From positions 3,552,001 through 3,616,000 of the forward strand of contig JAMKCF010000011.1 in NCBI GenBank assembly GCA_023634235.1: a DNA stretch of 64,000 bases, in the 5' to 3' direction. Every line of letters begins with the position of its first letter. Position 1 is the first letter of the stretch. This document shows positions 1 to 15,400 of this stretch, one piece after another. Made by a program: the position numbers and the translations under genes. The notes beneath the pieces are model-generated. The model was given only the letters and a program-made list of their open reading frames with translations, made no database searches and was not told where the DNA came from. The DNA is from Pisaster brevispinus. Its lineage: Eukaryota > Echinodermata > Asteroidea > Forcipulatida > Asteriidae.

Positions 1-311
1 TACACTGAGTGCCAGTATGTATTGATTGTGTTGTACAATTTAAGTGCCTGGGTCAACGTGTTAACACATGTAAGGTGTATAGCACTAACTGCGTTTAGCC
101 AACCAGTCTTAAACAGCTTCAGCTATTTCTTTATCAGCCGTTTAATACAATGTAAACATGGTCATGTGACCACCTTTCAACCAATAGGACTGCCTAAACT
201 GTCGTGGGGATATTGATGAGTTGTCATTTCAAATTTAAACAATCATTTTTCTAGACAAGTTACATTCAAACTGTGCCTCAATAACTGTTATTCCATAAAT
301 TGTCAATTCAG

Positions 312-481
312 GCTGACAGACTCGTCAAAATATGGTACCAGACGCGGAAACCAGCCTTCAAATGTGGTACCAAGACTACCGGTGAGGCAACCAAGGGAGA
401 TGGCTATAGCTTTGTGTATATTGCCCATCCAAGGGCGGTCACTGGCTTCTCATGGAGACGTACTAGTAAATATATGACAAG
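312..481 (+). CDS. DMXL: DMXL exon 1 of window (WD repeats)
   Basis: Acceptor ttcag at 307-311, donor AAG|gtacat at 482. Enters in phase 0 with ADRLVKIWYQ and contains the highly conserved SFVYIAHPRAVTGFSWR. This is the end of one WD blade and the beginning of the next. At least one earlier exon with the start codon must lie left of the window; positions 1-311 read as intron. Confidence 0.93.
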
Positions 482-3400
482 GTACATGTAGGTCTGTCAT
501 TCTGACCGTTTAAGAGTTTTTACTCTTTTTAAAGTAATTTTGTTAGTCAAATAGTACTTGATGTACCGATCTATTGTTTTAGGTTTTGCACTTCTTCATT
601 TTCCTGAAACTAACTCAACTTGTTTTGTCTCAGTGGATTTTTCCACAGGTGGATACAAAAGAAAATGTCTGTCCTATTAACATGGGTTTAACACCTTTTC
701 AGTGAGGTGGTCACTATGCCACACTTGACCAATCTGCCATTTTAAAAGAAATGTTACACAATTATTTCAATGTCAGCGGCACCGTCGCCAACGTCCTGGT
801 CACCTCTTGCCGGGATAACATCTGTCGTTTATGGAGCGAGACATTACTCCCTAGCAGCGAGCTGGTCGAGTCATCACATACCGTTAACACGGCCAGCAAG
901 TCGAGAGAAACTCGGAGTAGACGACCCCAGTTCAGTCTTGGCATGAAAGGAGGGTGAGTGATGTTCCTTAATGGTTGATATGAAAGTAAGGCTGTCATTT
1001 TCACAACCAACTTCGGTAGCCGTCATGCTGCATCAGTAAAAATAATCAACAGTCTGATAAATAAACAACATAATCTCATTCCTTGCATGAAAAAAAATAA
1101 AAATACCTGGATGGGGCTTTCAGGGATGGGAAAATTTAGACTTTTATCTGAACTCATTTTTTGTTTATGTCTGCTTGGTGAAAAAAAAAGATCTGTTCTT
1201 TTCTTTAGAGAGAAAGAAATCTTGCTCTTTTGTCTGTGTCTCTTGCTCTGAGGAAACTGTTCCCCAAAAGCTCCTTGAAATTAACAGCCTCAGAGATTAT
1301 CGAAAGGTGGAAATGCCATCATTTCAAGTTTCCTATGAGTCTCACCCGTAGGCTTTCCATTTTATCCGACAAAGAAACCAAAACACGGCTGAGATTTGAA
1401 AGTGAGGTAGCCCCAGCAAACTGCAAAGTAGAAACAAAAGTGTGGTTGACTTTTTTTGTGGTCCTCAAATGACAAGGGTCTTTGTGTGATTTATGTAAAA
1501 CGGATAATGATTGCATTTCTTTCGTGCGTTGTTGCAGAGTATAATCACTCGGTGAAATCTGATGAAGATGACTGACTAGTTAATGCAGACTTCCTTCTCC
1601 TTCATTGATCTCCTCTTTGTCAATATGACAGCGACAGCTCTAATGTCCATTATGCAGAAGGGGCAAGCACAATACTAACATTAAATATGAATGAAGACAA
1701 GCAGAGATTGTTGACCATGACGGCAGTCCATGAGATCCTAAGATCATGTTGTTCTTTTACATGTTTTATGGTCATTAAATAATGCTTTATACTTTGTAAA
1801 ATGATGGAAGTACGTGTGATTTGTTTGACTTCTCAGTAAACGGAGGCGGAAATCTGGAGGGTCCTCGGCTAATTCATCAGGTGGCGGTACCCAGGAAGGT
1901 CAGCACAGTAACGGCCATGGAGGTCTACCATTACACTTCCATATCGCTGCTACCATCAACCCTAATACAGGTACATGTACAACCTCAGTCATGTCCCCAG
2001 ACTAAGATTATGTATGTCTCACTGTGTAACTTCAGCCATGTCCCCAGACTAAGATAATGTATGTCTCACTGTGTAACTTCAGTCTTGTCCCCAGACTAAG
2101 ATTATGTATGCCTCACTGTGTAAATTCAGTCATGTCCCCAGACTAAGATTATGTATGCCTCACTGTGTAACCTCAGTCATGTCCCCAAACTAAGATTATG
2201 TATGTCTCACTGTGTAAATTCAGTCATGTCCCCAGACTAAGATTATGTATGCCTCACTGTGTAACCTCAGTCATGTCCCAAAACTAAGATTATGTATGTC
2301 TCACTATGCAACCTCGGTCTTGTCCCCAGACTAAGATTATGTATTTCCCACTGTGTAACTTCAGCCATGTCCCCAGACTAAGATTATGTATGTCTCACTG
2401 TGTAAATTCAGTCATGTCCCCAGACTAAGATTATGTATGTCTTACTGTGTAAATTCAGTCATGTCCCCAAACTAAGATTATGTATGTCTCACTATGCAAC
2501 CTCGGTCTTGTCCCCAGACTAAGATTATGTATTTCCCACTGTGTAACTTCAGCCATGTCCAAAGACTAAGATTGTGTATGTCTCACTGTGTAACTTCAGC
2601 CATGTCCCAATACTAAGATTGTGTATGTCTCACTGTGTAACTTCTGTCATGTCCCCAGACTAAGATTTTGTATGCCTCACTGTGTAACCTCAGTCATGTC
2701 CCCAGACTAAGATTTTGCGTGTCTCACTATGTTCTGTGAAACTTTAAACAACTGCCTGAAATAAAAGGCATTCAACAATGCAATGTATGATCAGTGTGGC
2801 AGGTAGGTGATGGGACTGAGCCTTTGATGATACAAGCAAGGAATTTTACACACAGTCAGAGTATGTCATGAGAAAGATACTTGGCTATAGGGCCAGATTT
2901 GTCCATTGCAAAAGTATTGGTAGAATAACACGCAAAGGCAGCCATTTTGAAAAATTATGAAGATTGTTGGTTATAGACCTTTCCATTGTTGATAAACAAA
3001 CAGCGCTGGTTGGCATGCACCCCCGAATGTTAGTAAAACATTCAATTGTGTTAACAGATGTTTCAACCAAATTCAACATTTTCGGCAAACTTCTAATTAA
3101 ATAAAATACCTCCCATGATCGGTTGCTTTGTTTCCAATAAATTCCACACTATTTTTCAATATTTGTGTAACGTTGTTACAAACTGTAGCTATCTGTTTTT
3201 GTTTTGCCTTTGATGGCTTTCCATAGTTTTCCAGCCTGGGTTGGCAAAAACTTCGGCTGTGACGTTGCAAAAGAAAGGTCTATTCCATTTTTGTTGTCAT
3301 GGTGCTTTGTAACTGAATGGGTCTCATATTTCGAACATAGCTCCTCATACCTTGTAGAAAAAATACTGAGCGCTTTGAGAGGCCCTCGGGTGTGATTAAG

Positions 3401-6400
3401 AACTGCGTGTTACCGTTATTATCTTCCCTTCCACTGACTCTCTGCAGATATTCCTTTGCTGCCAGCCATGGGTAAGATGTCCAAGGGTACCACACCAAAC
3501 TTTGTGGTCAACTGGCTGAACAATAAGGAACTTCAGTACACGCTAGCGGCAGAAACACTTCTTCAGGTCAGGAACCACTCTCAAAATCCACTCAAACCCA
3601 GACTCCTCGTTGGGCTTGAATTTAGTGTCCCTGAGATCTTTGGTAGCCTTGTACAATACAAGTACGTTTGATTCATTCGTCAAGCTGAAGAGGAGAGAAA
3701 AACTCTGTTAATTTCTTGCATTATTTATCATTATTTTGATTATTACATTACATTTCTGGTATGAAACCATGGTTGCCTCAGATTGCAAGTCCAACACCAT
3801 GGTAACTGAACACTCAAACTGTTGGACTCTGGTTATGGAGGTACGCATGATCCCATGAGTGATTTACTAGGATCCTTCCTCACTCCAACAAAATCCAACA
3901 CCGTACATTAACTCAACACCCAAAGTGTTGGACTCTGATTACAGTGGTATGCCTGATCCCATGTAAAGTATTAGTCAGTTAACTAGTGTATTCATCAGTT
4001 CCAACAGAATCAAACAAAACATGCAGTTGGATTTTGATGGGTTTTGATGGATTTGTGATGGGTTGGTCAGGATATTTGTTTCATGACACATTCAACAGCA
4101 CAACTAGCCCCAATAACAGGATGAATAGGAAATGAGGGCAAGTGTTCAGTTTTAGATGTGGGAGGAAAACTCCAATCGGCAAAACCTACACAATCAGGTA
4201 GGGACTAAAAACACAAATCCACTGTATGCAAGACTTCGGTTCGAGGTGGGATTCGAACCGGGGTCCACAGAGGTGAACGGCAGGGAAAGAAACCACTGAG
4301 CTGGTTAGTCAGAAAATCTCAATAGCAGAGATACGAAAAGTAAAGCACCTTCTCTTTTGCTATGGAAGATTTGTCAAATTTTAACGCCCTCTAACTCCAT
4401 GAATTTGGCCTTTTGTTGTCCATTGAAATCAATTGGATATGATTTCGTTTAACAGATCAATAAAGATGATAAATCAGAAAGTGATCTTGAAGACTCCTCT
4501 TCAGAGGCATCGTCGTACTCTGAGGATGAAGGTGTGGGGGAAGGAGTGAATGAAGGAACGGAGGAAGGCAGTCCCACCAATCAGAATGCAGTTACGAGTA
4601 AGTTGATCAGTTGATGTGACCAACTGTCGTCAGGCATGTGGTTTTACCTGATTGTTCCTGATTTCAGGATTTTCATCAAAATCTTTTTGAGCTTTCACAT
4701 TTTTTTTAAAAGAAGTAAAGCAGTCACCAAAGGGAGGTAGAAATAGTCAACATTGTGTCCAAACCTGTAGTTTTGTATTTCTAAAGATAGCTGGTTTGTT
4801 ATGTCAAAATTGTAAAATCTTTCAGCGGTTATTTTGTAAATATTTGTGCTTATTTGAAGTACACAAAATATTTGCAGTATCATTACGTCCTTTGCAGTAT
4901 GAAACTTCCTTTCGTTCATTTTTGCCTTAAGTTTGTCAAAAAGCTCAGCTCAATTTTACAGTAAATGGAACATTGAAGTTGTTGAAAACATAGACTATCA
5001 CTCATTATAATTTCTGCTGACATCATTTGTTGTCTTCAGTAAACAATTGTTTTGTTAATTTTTTTCTCACTTTTCTTAAGCTGACGAGCATGACTCTGGG
5101 ACATCAGGTTCCACGCAGAATGAGTCTGGCCAATCTGGTCGAATGACACCACCTGAGATTCTGACCGTGGACACTGATGTGAACGGAAGCAAACCACTCG
5201 CCAGACCGGAGAACTTGGGCTCCTTCCCATCATATCCACAGCTTGCTAGTATCGCCCAAGTCGGTTCCACACCTCTAGGTCGCCTTCAGAAGAAGTTTGA
5301 TAACATGCTGCGGGAGTGGAACCAATGCCCGGACATGCTGTTTAGTATTCACCCGATAGACGGGTCCTTCCTGCTGTGGTTGGTTGACTGGGTTGATGAA
5401 GCCATTCCAGGAGTCCATCGCCAACCCCAAGTTAGCTTCTCGTGTAGGATACCACAGGCTTTCCCGATTCATGACGCAACAACATTGTGCAGTAATCTAG
5501 TGCTGTATAGGAGCAACTTGACCATGGACCCTAGAGCCAGCAGGAGGCAGCCGAACCTTCTCTCGCCAAGAGAAGGACCCCCTGGCCTGACCCCCAGTTA
5601 CAGCTTCTCCCAGAGGCTGGGCATGGTACCGGCAGGCGTCAACATCTATGCATTCACTCCCAGAGTCTCCATGCTCTCAAAACATTCCAATGGGACACTG
5701 AACCAGTGGGAGATCAGTTTCTCTGAGAGTTCAAAGTTTCAGACTGTACTCAACGTTGCCCACACTTCCAGGTGCTGTGGCCACCGCTTTAGTCTCAATG
5801 ATATCTCCTGTCACCCCGTCTTACCCCTCCTGCTCACCTCCTCCCATCACAACATTCCCAATGTCGAAGTAGACCCTGAAATTGTTTCATGTCGGTCACG
5901 CAGATTGTCCTCAGCAACTCGGAAAGTGTCCCCAGGAGACCTTGCATCCCCAAAGATTTCCAGAAGGAGAAGCTCCATCAACTTATTCGGTCGGAGCCTC
6001 CTGTCGGAAAGTGAACACCAGAGAGTGATGTTGTTGTACAACTCCAATGCCGACATGGACGAACAGGAGGTCGACTTAACTTGTAAGGATGATGTCATCA
6101 TCCCAGATAAGATCATGGAGCAACTGAATCAGGAGATGAACTGGCCGGACATGAGTGCTCCGACGGGACTGTGCAGTGAGCTTATCCTCTGGAGGGTCTT
6201 CCCAGTGGGGCCGCTCACCAAAAGCAGTGGGGTGGTGGAGCTGGCTCGGATTAACTCCCCGTTCCTTTCGGCGTTCTCCCATGTGGCCTGGTTCCCAAAT
6301 CTCTTGCCCAGCTCATGCCTGGGTACATTGTCCAACTCGCCCAGTGCATGCTTTGTGGCATCTGATGGATACAGTCTACGTGTGTTTCAGACGGTTATAG

Positions 6401-9400
6401 ACGCTCGCTCCCTTCTGACTGAAGTCATTCCAGGAACTGACCAATTTGAGGTATGTTGTTAGTTTAAAAAAACGACATTTCTCCATTCAAAACAATTTTT
6501 CATATGCACAAGTGCCATCTTAAAAGTACATCGCAATGCATCATGGGAAACCAAGTACACTTATATTAAAAAAACAACAACATTTCTTTGTATTGTGTTT
6601 CATTACCATGTATTGATAAGTTTGGATTCACCAATCAGTGCATGAATGTATGAATGGAAATAAAATAAACAAACAAACAAACAAACAAACAAACTTAACA
6701 AATAAATCAAGCTTCTGACATGTAACTATGCTAGGTTTTATAGTTGTGTACCGCATTGCTTTAAAATTATGCCGCGATTGTTGCCGGTGTTGCTTGGACT
6801 CGGATTTCTCCCAGAGTCCTTTGCTCGCCGATCATGCGCATTGGGAAATGCGTATGGACTATTGAATCTTAATAAAACAAGTTTGTTACATTCTTTGCAA
6901 TGAAAATCTGCTTTTACCATTCTTTACTCATTATCATATAAATCCCTTGTTTATAATTGACCAAAGACAATACTAATGCCAGGCAAACACAATACTCAAG
7001 TCCTCATTTGTACAACGGGATGAAGAGAAGCAATTTATGGTAATGATTCAAAGTCAATGACACTATCAGCATTCATGTCATTACCTTGAATTTGTACTCT
7101 ACATTCTAATAACCCCACTATGATATTCTGCCAGTTCAAAAGTGACATTTTTTAAGGGTCACCCTCACAGTAAGCTGCTTCACCGTGGATCTTGGGTATT
7201 AAACAAAAAAACTTTGTTTCGTTTTGTTTTTTTGTAACAAATTAAGTATTAAATTTAGGCTTGAAAAATAAATAGTCTGACTCCTTTTCAGTGAATGATT
7301 TCCAGTAGTAATTTTTTTGCTATTGGACATTGGGAATATGACCAAATAAAACATGGGGTGGTTTCTTTTTTAAATTACAGGGGTATCTGAGTAGCAGTTC
7401 ACCGATCAAGAAGTTCATTGACCCTTCATCGGAGGGCTCCCACCATTACAAACCCAACGTTATCAGTCTACAGTCTACAGCACGCCCAGGCTGCATCATC
7501 GAGTTGGATGCCCTCTTCTCCGCTAAACAGGTGTGTTAAGGGGTCCTTCCATATCCGTACTTACAAACTTACAAACTGTGAAGGGGGTAACCCTGTTTCA
7601 GCCCCCAGGAGTAGGTTGCAATGTGCCCCTGGTGACAGTGGATCTGGGCCGACAACCCAAATTCTTTGAAGTGTAGCCCTCGGCTTGAAGTGGCCGTCCG
7701 GCCTTGTGATGTTAGCCCATATCTCATAAAAAAAATAAAATAACATCAGATGAATCAGAGTATTGACCAGCGTCAAACGCGGCTACCTGATCCATGCTTG
7801 CCATTGTGGGAGTCAACCATAGAGTTACATATAGGAACTAGAGGGCGCACTAGCCGAGTTGCGCGGCCCGACAAGGGCAGCTGCGGCCATCTCGTAAGTA
7901 GTCAAAAACAACGTCTAAACTATTTGTGCGTGTTGCAACAGAGCAATGGTTAACAATGAAAGGGTTTAATGTGAAATTTATGAATGCCAGTGAAGACCGT
8001 TTATAGTACTAAGTAATCCCAGAATAAATTTAATATTTTAGAATTATATTCCTTCACTTTGGACAATAAATCATGGCATGTGTGTTCATCCTCAATTGAA
8101 ACAAATAACCTAAACCCCATGAAGCAAGTTTAAAACGGCCACTCGATCGTTTTTTAGACCCCATAGTGTGTATTTAGCAAGCACACCGCGTATTTCGTAT
8201 AATGTCGCCCTCGTACAAAATGGCGCGCGTGTCTCCTTGCGGTCCCGTTGCGTTTTTTGCACGTAGCATTACCAGTGCGCCCTCTAGTTCCTATATATAA
8301 CTCTATGGAGTCAACTTGTACTGTGTTAATGCTGCCTTGTCTAAAATACCACGTGAGGAGATTGACTCCCAGAATGGCGCAACCAAGATGATTGTGATGA
8401 TGACGCCAGGTCAGTTGGATCTATATGTCAATGATTGTACTGAACAGCGTAGTCTCTAATGGGTTGAACCTTGTTTTTTCTTTTTCTCAATTTTCTCAAG
8501 ATTTGGCACAATGTGCAGCTGATGCACATATTTCCCCATCAGAGTGTAACGGAGCATGCGCCGGCCGGAACCATCCCCCCTAATATTGCCATAGATGCTA
8601 CCAGGCCGTATGCTGACCGCTTCTATCTAGTCATCCTTGACCAGGATCAGGAAGGGGTCTCGGTTGTCCACATGTGGTACATCCATCTGGAAGCCAAAGT
8701 ACTGGAAGGTAAATATTCAAAACTTGAAGAGAAAAACAATCCAAGCTGCCATTAGAAAAAAATTAAATATCAAGTAATAACCCACAAGGGAAACTGACTG
8801 GGTAATTTTGTAGAACAACTTGGGTCGAACAAAGACAAATTGACTTGAACCTGCGACCTCTGGATTACCGTGCAGACACTGTACCAACTGAGCTATCTAG
8901 CCCTACATTGCCAGTCTTCCTATTTTGTCAATATCTTTGTTCAAGGGTGCCAGTCAGAAGCCATTTAACCTGTAACTGCCGTGTAGCCAGGGATCACACC
9001 CACTTTACGATACAACCTGGGAAGTGGCAGGACAGGGATCACCTAGTCAAATTGTCTTTGTTCAACCCCAAATTATTTAGAGATAACAAATTCAGTACAG
9101 CTTATTTACCAAGACTTGAGAATGTGTAAACCATGCTCTAGGTGTCTTGTCGAGAACTTTATCAAATGATTTACATATTGCCGACATGGTGCCAAACCCG
9201 TGGGGTACGACTTTTGCATTTCATAGCATGACCTATCTGTCGGACCTATTGAAGCTTTGTGTTTTCAATATACATTGGTTTATGCAAAGCACTTTGTGGT
9301 CAAATCTCATTATTTCATCGTATACATATATGTTTTGGAATCAATTACTTATTAAAACAGTTGCAAGAATTAAACAATTTGACAGTTCCATACGAATGAA

Positions 9401-12400
9401 GAAGTCAGCTTAATTTGTGTCTTAAAATAAAAATTAAAATAGTAAGCAGTAGCTGTAACAGCAGTTGGAAAAATAGTTCAACTGCTAGAGTACCGCGATT
9501 TTCTCCAATCCTTGGAATTTGGGCTGTGATGGGTCATCTGGTGGGACTAGCAATGATTACACCCTTGTGAGATACATAGAAATCTCTTCAGCAGATTCAT
9601 AATTTTGTCAGTTGCTTTTTTGTCTACAGTTCAGAGTGAAGCAAAAGAGGTGCAAGGTGAAGACATTCCAGATGACTCCTCAGTCGACTCTTCAGACAGT
9701 GAAGCTTCTCCTCAATTTGACTCCAGCAGCCCTCCTCAATCCGCCATGAAGGTGCGGACATACTCCCATAAGATCTGCACCCAGCAACTCACCCTTCCCC
9801 CAGGTGTGGAGGTCATCAGCGCCACCCCTTCCACCAGCCATCTCAGCTCTTCAACCATCTATCCTGCCATCATGTCTGCTTACATGTTCTCCACAGCGTG
9901 CTCGGATGGTAAGCTTCGCTTCTGGTGTTGCAAGATTGTCGATCCCAGCAAAGTCCACCGCACTGCTCTGGACTTGAAACTCGAGCTGGAGTCCATCAGA
10001 GCAAAGTCAGAGTCTGACTCCACAGCTGAGGCATGTGAGAAACTCAGAGGAGATGTCTTGGCAGAAGCCTCCTATCGTTGGCAAGAGTGGAAGCTCTTGG
10101 CACAAGACCAAGGCTCCACCAGCTCAGTGGAGGTACCAGGTACTCCAGTAGGACTCAGCTGTGCCTACAGTGGAAGAATTGCATGTGTTTACCGAACTGA
10201 TTTAGATCCTAAGTCACCAGTTCGCAGACGAGAAGGAAAGGAAATTCCATTGCAGGCCAGCATTTTCGAGTGCGAATCAAGTGGAGGTGCAGAGTGGGTC
10301 TACGAGGACAAACTTGATTTAGGATTACTGGATTTAGAGCCTTTGAACCCAGAAACAGGAAGCAATATTGAGGATCTAAACTATAAGATGATGAAACGTA
10401 GCTCCAAAGTGAAGGACTTTATTAATCTTAGAGATCTTACTGTGGGTGTAAGCCCCACAGCTCTAGACCTCACCAACGTCAATCTTAGCCCAAGAGCTGG
10501 CCGTAGTCAGAAACCAAAGCTGTCTCCTAGAGAGGAGAAAAAAGCGCTTCCTGTCCAGATAATGTGGGTCTCTAAAGAAGACGGCTCTTACATGCTCACA
10601 GTGGGAATAGGTACCAGAGTTATCATCTTCGCCCAAGTGTTGCCAAACAGAGCAAATGTCCATCTTGGTTCTAACTACGAGAAGCTACCCGAACAGAGCA
10701 TCTTGGTAAACCAAAAGGCCCAAGGTCATGGTTCCACACTCCTAGCGAAGGAGGACTTAAGACCCAAGTGGATGCCGCTTTGGACAATCACACTATCAAG
10801 TGTGGATGGTATCGCTCCCCATACAAAGATGCTGTCCTGGGTGCGGCCCGGTATTTTAATGGTCGGCATGCAGAATGAGATGCATGTGTACTCTCAGTGG
10901 AAAGGACCTGAACAACACTCGGCTGCCACCAAAAAGAAATCGGCACGGCGTGACACTGACGCGGGCAGGAGGCCCAGCTTGACAAACAAAGAATCTGTGA
11001 TCTCTTCGGTGTCCAATCTGTCTGTGAATATCCTGGCCGTGCCGATGACAAAGATGGACCGTGAACAGTCCTACTCAGAGCTCACGAGGTTTGCTGGAAT
11101 CGACGTAGAGGAGCCATCCACGTCGGACTCAGCCGAGGCAGAAGAGTTGACATCTGACGTTGGGATATTTGAGTATTCCTACATGGCCTGCCCTGTCTTG
11201 CCGCAGTACCACCCTAAGCAGTTGATGGAGCTGTTGAATTGCGGCAAGGTACGGCGAGTCAAGGCCATCCTGGCCCACTTGGTGCGTTGCTTTGCTGGAG
11301 ACAGTGCAATCCATAAAGCTCTCATGACCAACGACAGTGACTCACTCCACTCCTTCTCCGAAACAGAAGACGCCTTCTCCGGTCGCAGTAAGTCAGTCAG
11401 CAACAGCCCCACAGATCAACCCTCTCTAGATGATTCCAAGTTGGATTATATTGAACTGATGTCAATCCCACCGCTGCCACTATACGCCCTCATAGCTGCT
11501 GACAAGGCAGAATCTCTACCACCCCTTACATCAACTCCCAGCATAACCAAAGCCAACAATGTCGGATCCTTCACCGCACCTCAAGACCCCAACGTCGAAT
11601 ACTCAAAGCTGTTCTCATACAGCGTTGATGCCTCATCCCCGCCAACATTTGATGTCTTCGCCGAGCCAACGGGAGGCGATCGAATGAGTAGTGTTGCCAT
11701 GAAGATGAACGACGTAACATACTTTGGCATTGCTCAGCTACGACTACTTACCAACTACTTAACCCATATGCATTTACCGGGACTAAGTAGCTTAGATCAG
11801 ATGAATCTCTTGGCTCTGGCAGACACTGTTGCTTCGACAAAGACAGAAGTAACAACTCATAACACAGCCGGAACAGGTAAATATATCTTGTTATTTGAGC
11901 CTACATCCCTTAATCCTCCCCAATCCTCCAATTCATAAAGAGGATTTTGGAGGATCTGGGAAAGTGAAGGTCCAAGGATATAGTTCATTAATAATTTGTA
12001 GTGTGTGCTCTACACCACTGTATGATAAAGCTCTGGATACTCTGTGCTTTCCAAGACATCAGGCCTGGAATTTCATCATTAAGAGGGCAAGGCCATTTTC
12101 ATTTTGCAAAGGGCACTTCCTTTGGGAAACTTTTGAAGGGGCACCAAAACCAAGACCAGGGGCAACGGAGGCCATGAGGCCTGAGTCATGCCAAAACAAA
12201 TCTTGATACCTCAGGTGGGATTCAGATGCATACCATGCATTCTAAAGTGGATACTTTAATCAGCTGGACCATCGAGTTCAAATCCCTGTTTGAACCCCTG
12301 AGCATTCAATACTGTCTAGGAAGTTCACCGTATCAGACATTATTTTAAATTTTACTTGGCCTATTATTGTTGTTTATTTATTTAGCCAATGATTAAAACA

Positions 12401-15400
12401 ATCACAGGAATTTGAAATATTGGTCTCACATCGTCATTAAAATTAAAATATTTTAACATACAATACGATAAAACAGACTAAAACACAATCAATACAATAT
12501 AAAAATATATATACAAACACCTGAAACTACACTATTTAATTATCATTAAAAATTCCCGTTAAAAACTCGCACGGCCGATGGTAAAAAACTATTCTTAAAA
12601 TGGTAAGTTTTTGCTCTAATTGATCTCATCCTTCTTCCTGAAGGCATCAGTTGGAAGAACTCATTTGCTGGATGATGAATATCCTGGACTATTTTATCCA
12701 CACGCTTCTTCATTCTCTTTTCATTGACTGTCTTCATGTCATACAACTTAACTCCAGTTATGTATGATGCATTTTTGGCCACTGGACTCAGTTTATCAAT
12801 TTCGCACTTAGGAGTGGCCTATTAACCGACGGGTTTCTGATTGTTGTTGTTACAGGCACAGCGATTGGAAAAGATGGTGCAGGATATGCCACCAATGCAG
12901 GCACTACATCAACCCACGCAGGTACATGTCATTTTTTATCTCATATCCTTTCCGTCTTGCTAACTGTATTACTATGTTTAGGGCAACATCGTCATATCAG
13001 TGCAAAAACAGCTTATCTAAATTTTGCGAAAGTGTCGCATCTTGCACGAAAATGCTCTGTGCAAAAACGTCATATCTCGGCGTGTACTTGTCTTGTTTTG
13101 TGTGTCTTCCGGGCTGTTTTAAGGGAGATAAAGCGTTGCGACAGTTTCAAACTTGCGCGTAAAGAAAGTGCTAGTTTAGGAAAAACAAAGCTTTTTTATT
13201 ATGTTTACTGGCTTAAGGAAGGTCTATAGTACAAAGTGTCGTTTAGAAATTTTTACAAAAATCAATTTTTTTTTCAGGTGAGACGTTGGATGAGTGTGGA
13301 TTGCGGTTTCTTCTTGCCATGCGTTTCCATGTGTGTCAGTTACGCTCCATGCCGCCAAGGCAACAAGTAAGTAAAGACCTACCCGCAAAGCATACCCTTT
13401 CTTCACCATGTGATGATAAAAACTACTTGTTCCCTGATTCCTGCAATTTATGAAACTTTAACAACTTAACCCTTTGAATGCTTTATTTGATCTCCAAAAC
13501 GGGAGGCAGAGCTGTCAACTCTCCCTGATTCTGCAGAGAGTTGCCAGAAATTTAACCAATCTTTCCATGTTCTGATGAACACATTTGACAATCTCCCCGA
13601 TTATGGAAACTTTTTCCCTGTGATGTTAAATGTAATTCCAAATATCTTCCTGATTGTCGGACAAAATCTCTCTGATTGCAAGATGCAAATATTGGCAGTT
13701 GTGGGAGGACAGGGAAGCATTGTGATTTGTCTTCATCAAGATTCCTTTACTTCGTTGCAATGTTCTTGATTTTCTCATCCTCTGTAAGTTATTTTTCCAC
13801 ATCAACGTCGCATATAAATCATTGATCACAAAGGACCGTTTTACTGAGTTCATTTAAAAAAATTGAAGTCTTAAAACAGTGATTATTTTTTTCGGGGACA
13901 ACAGGTTCAGTTGAGACGCCAAGGTCTCGCCACGTCACACTTTGCTTGGGCCTTCCACTCCGAGGCAGAAGAGGAACTCCTGTCAGTTATACCTGGAAAC
14001 CAGATGGGCAAGCCAACATGGGCTGAGTTGAGGGCCATGGGAGTTGGATGGTGGGTCAGAAATGATATCACTCTCAAACGATGCATAGAAAAGGTAAGAG
14101 TCCACCGCTGTGTTATTCAATTTCTCAGATTGCTGGAAATCGCTTGACAATTTATTTGAAAGCCAGCGATTTTAACTTGAAAGAGATGCACTGCTCACAT
14201 TTGGAATTGACTGTTACGCAAGAACAGTTGGCAAGATTAGTTTCCACTGGTGGTACTTCCTTTGTAACCACCAGATTTGAAAGTAAAACAAGTCATGTTC
14301 TCAAAGAACAAATCTACACAGCAAAGTAGGTATATAACTGTGGTGTTACCTCAAACTAAATATACATTGATACCTCACCATGCAATGCCTCAAGTTCCAT
14401 ATTCACATGATTGTCGTGGGCCGAGCGGATAAGAGCATCGGACTCAAGTTCTGGTGGTTAAGTTATCGGTATGTGGGTTCGAATCCCGGTCGTGGCACTT
14501 GTGTCCTTGAGCAAGACACTTAACCATAATTGCTTCTCTCCACCCAGGGGTAAAATGGGTACCTGTGAGGGCAGAAATGGTTTATGTGAATGATTAGCTT
14601 GGAGCGCGGTAAAACTCGCAGCACCGGCTGTATACTCCCCAGGGAGCTGAGATGGTTTAAGGAATGAAATATATGGCCCAGTGACCAGGGGTAATAATGT
14701 CAGAAGCGCTTTGATACGCCCCTCGGGCTGTGATAAAGCGCTATATAAGAATCGATTATTATTATTATTGATTAAAAAGATGTAACTGTTGTATGTTGTT
14801 TTCTTGGGAGTCGAGTTCAGTTTGCGTCGGATTGTGCAAATTGTTGACAATTGTTATATGGTGATGTTTCGACAGCTTGCCAAAGCCCAGTTCCAGGCCA
14901 AAAAGAACCCCTTGGATGCCGCTCTCTTCTACCTTGCCATGAAGAAGAAGACCCTAGTCTGGGGATTATTCCGGTGAGTAGAAACATTTCAACTGGTCTA
15001 GTTTGAATTTGAAAAAGAATGTTGTAAATATTAGTACGGTATTGTAATTTCACTACACGGCAGTTAACGGTTGCATGGCTTCTGACTGGCTCCCCTGAAC
15101 AAAGATACTGACAAAATAGGGAGACCACTAACATAGGGCTGGATAGCTCAGTTGGTAGAGTGCCAGCCATTAATCTGGAGGACTTTGTTAAAATCCTGCT
15201 CTAGTCAATTACTCTTTGATCTACCCCAAATCATTTAAATTTTACCTAGTCAGTTTCCCTTGTGGTTTTATTATTTGATATTGTATTTTGTAATGTTGCT
15301 GTTTTTAAATCAACTTACAGGTCTGTTAGTGATGCCAGAATGACCCAGTTCTTTAGTAATAACTTCAGCATTGAACGCTGGCGGAAGGCGGCCCTAAAGA

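Noticed and set aside
12926..13229. Alternative extension of DMXL exon 10
   Set aside because: The frames open past the donor at 12922 do not continue the DMXL reading frame and show no family similarity.
14412..14500. A functional tRNA-Leu gene
   Set aside because: It is followed by a SINE body and an (ATT)n tail and is repeated at 35077 and, reversed, at 24240 and 59368.
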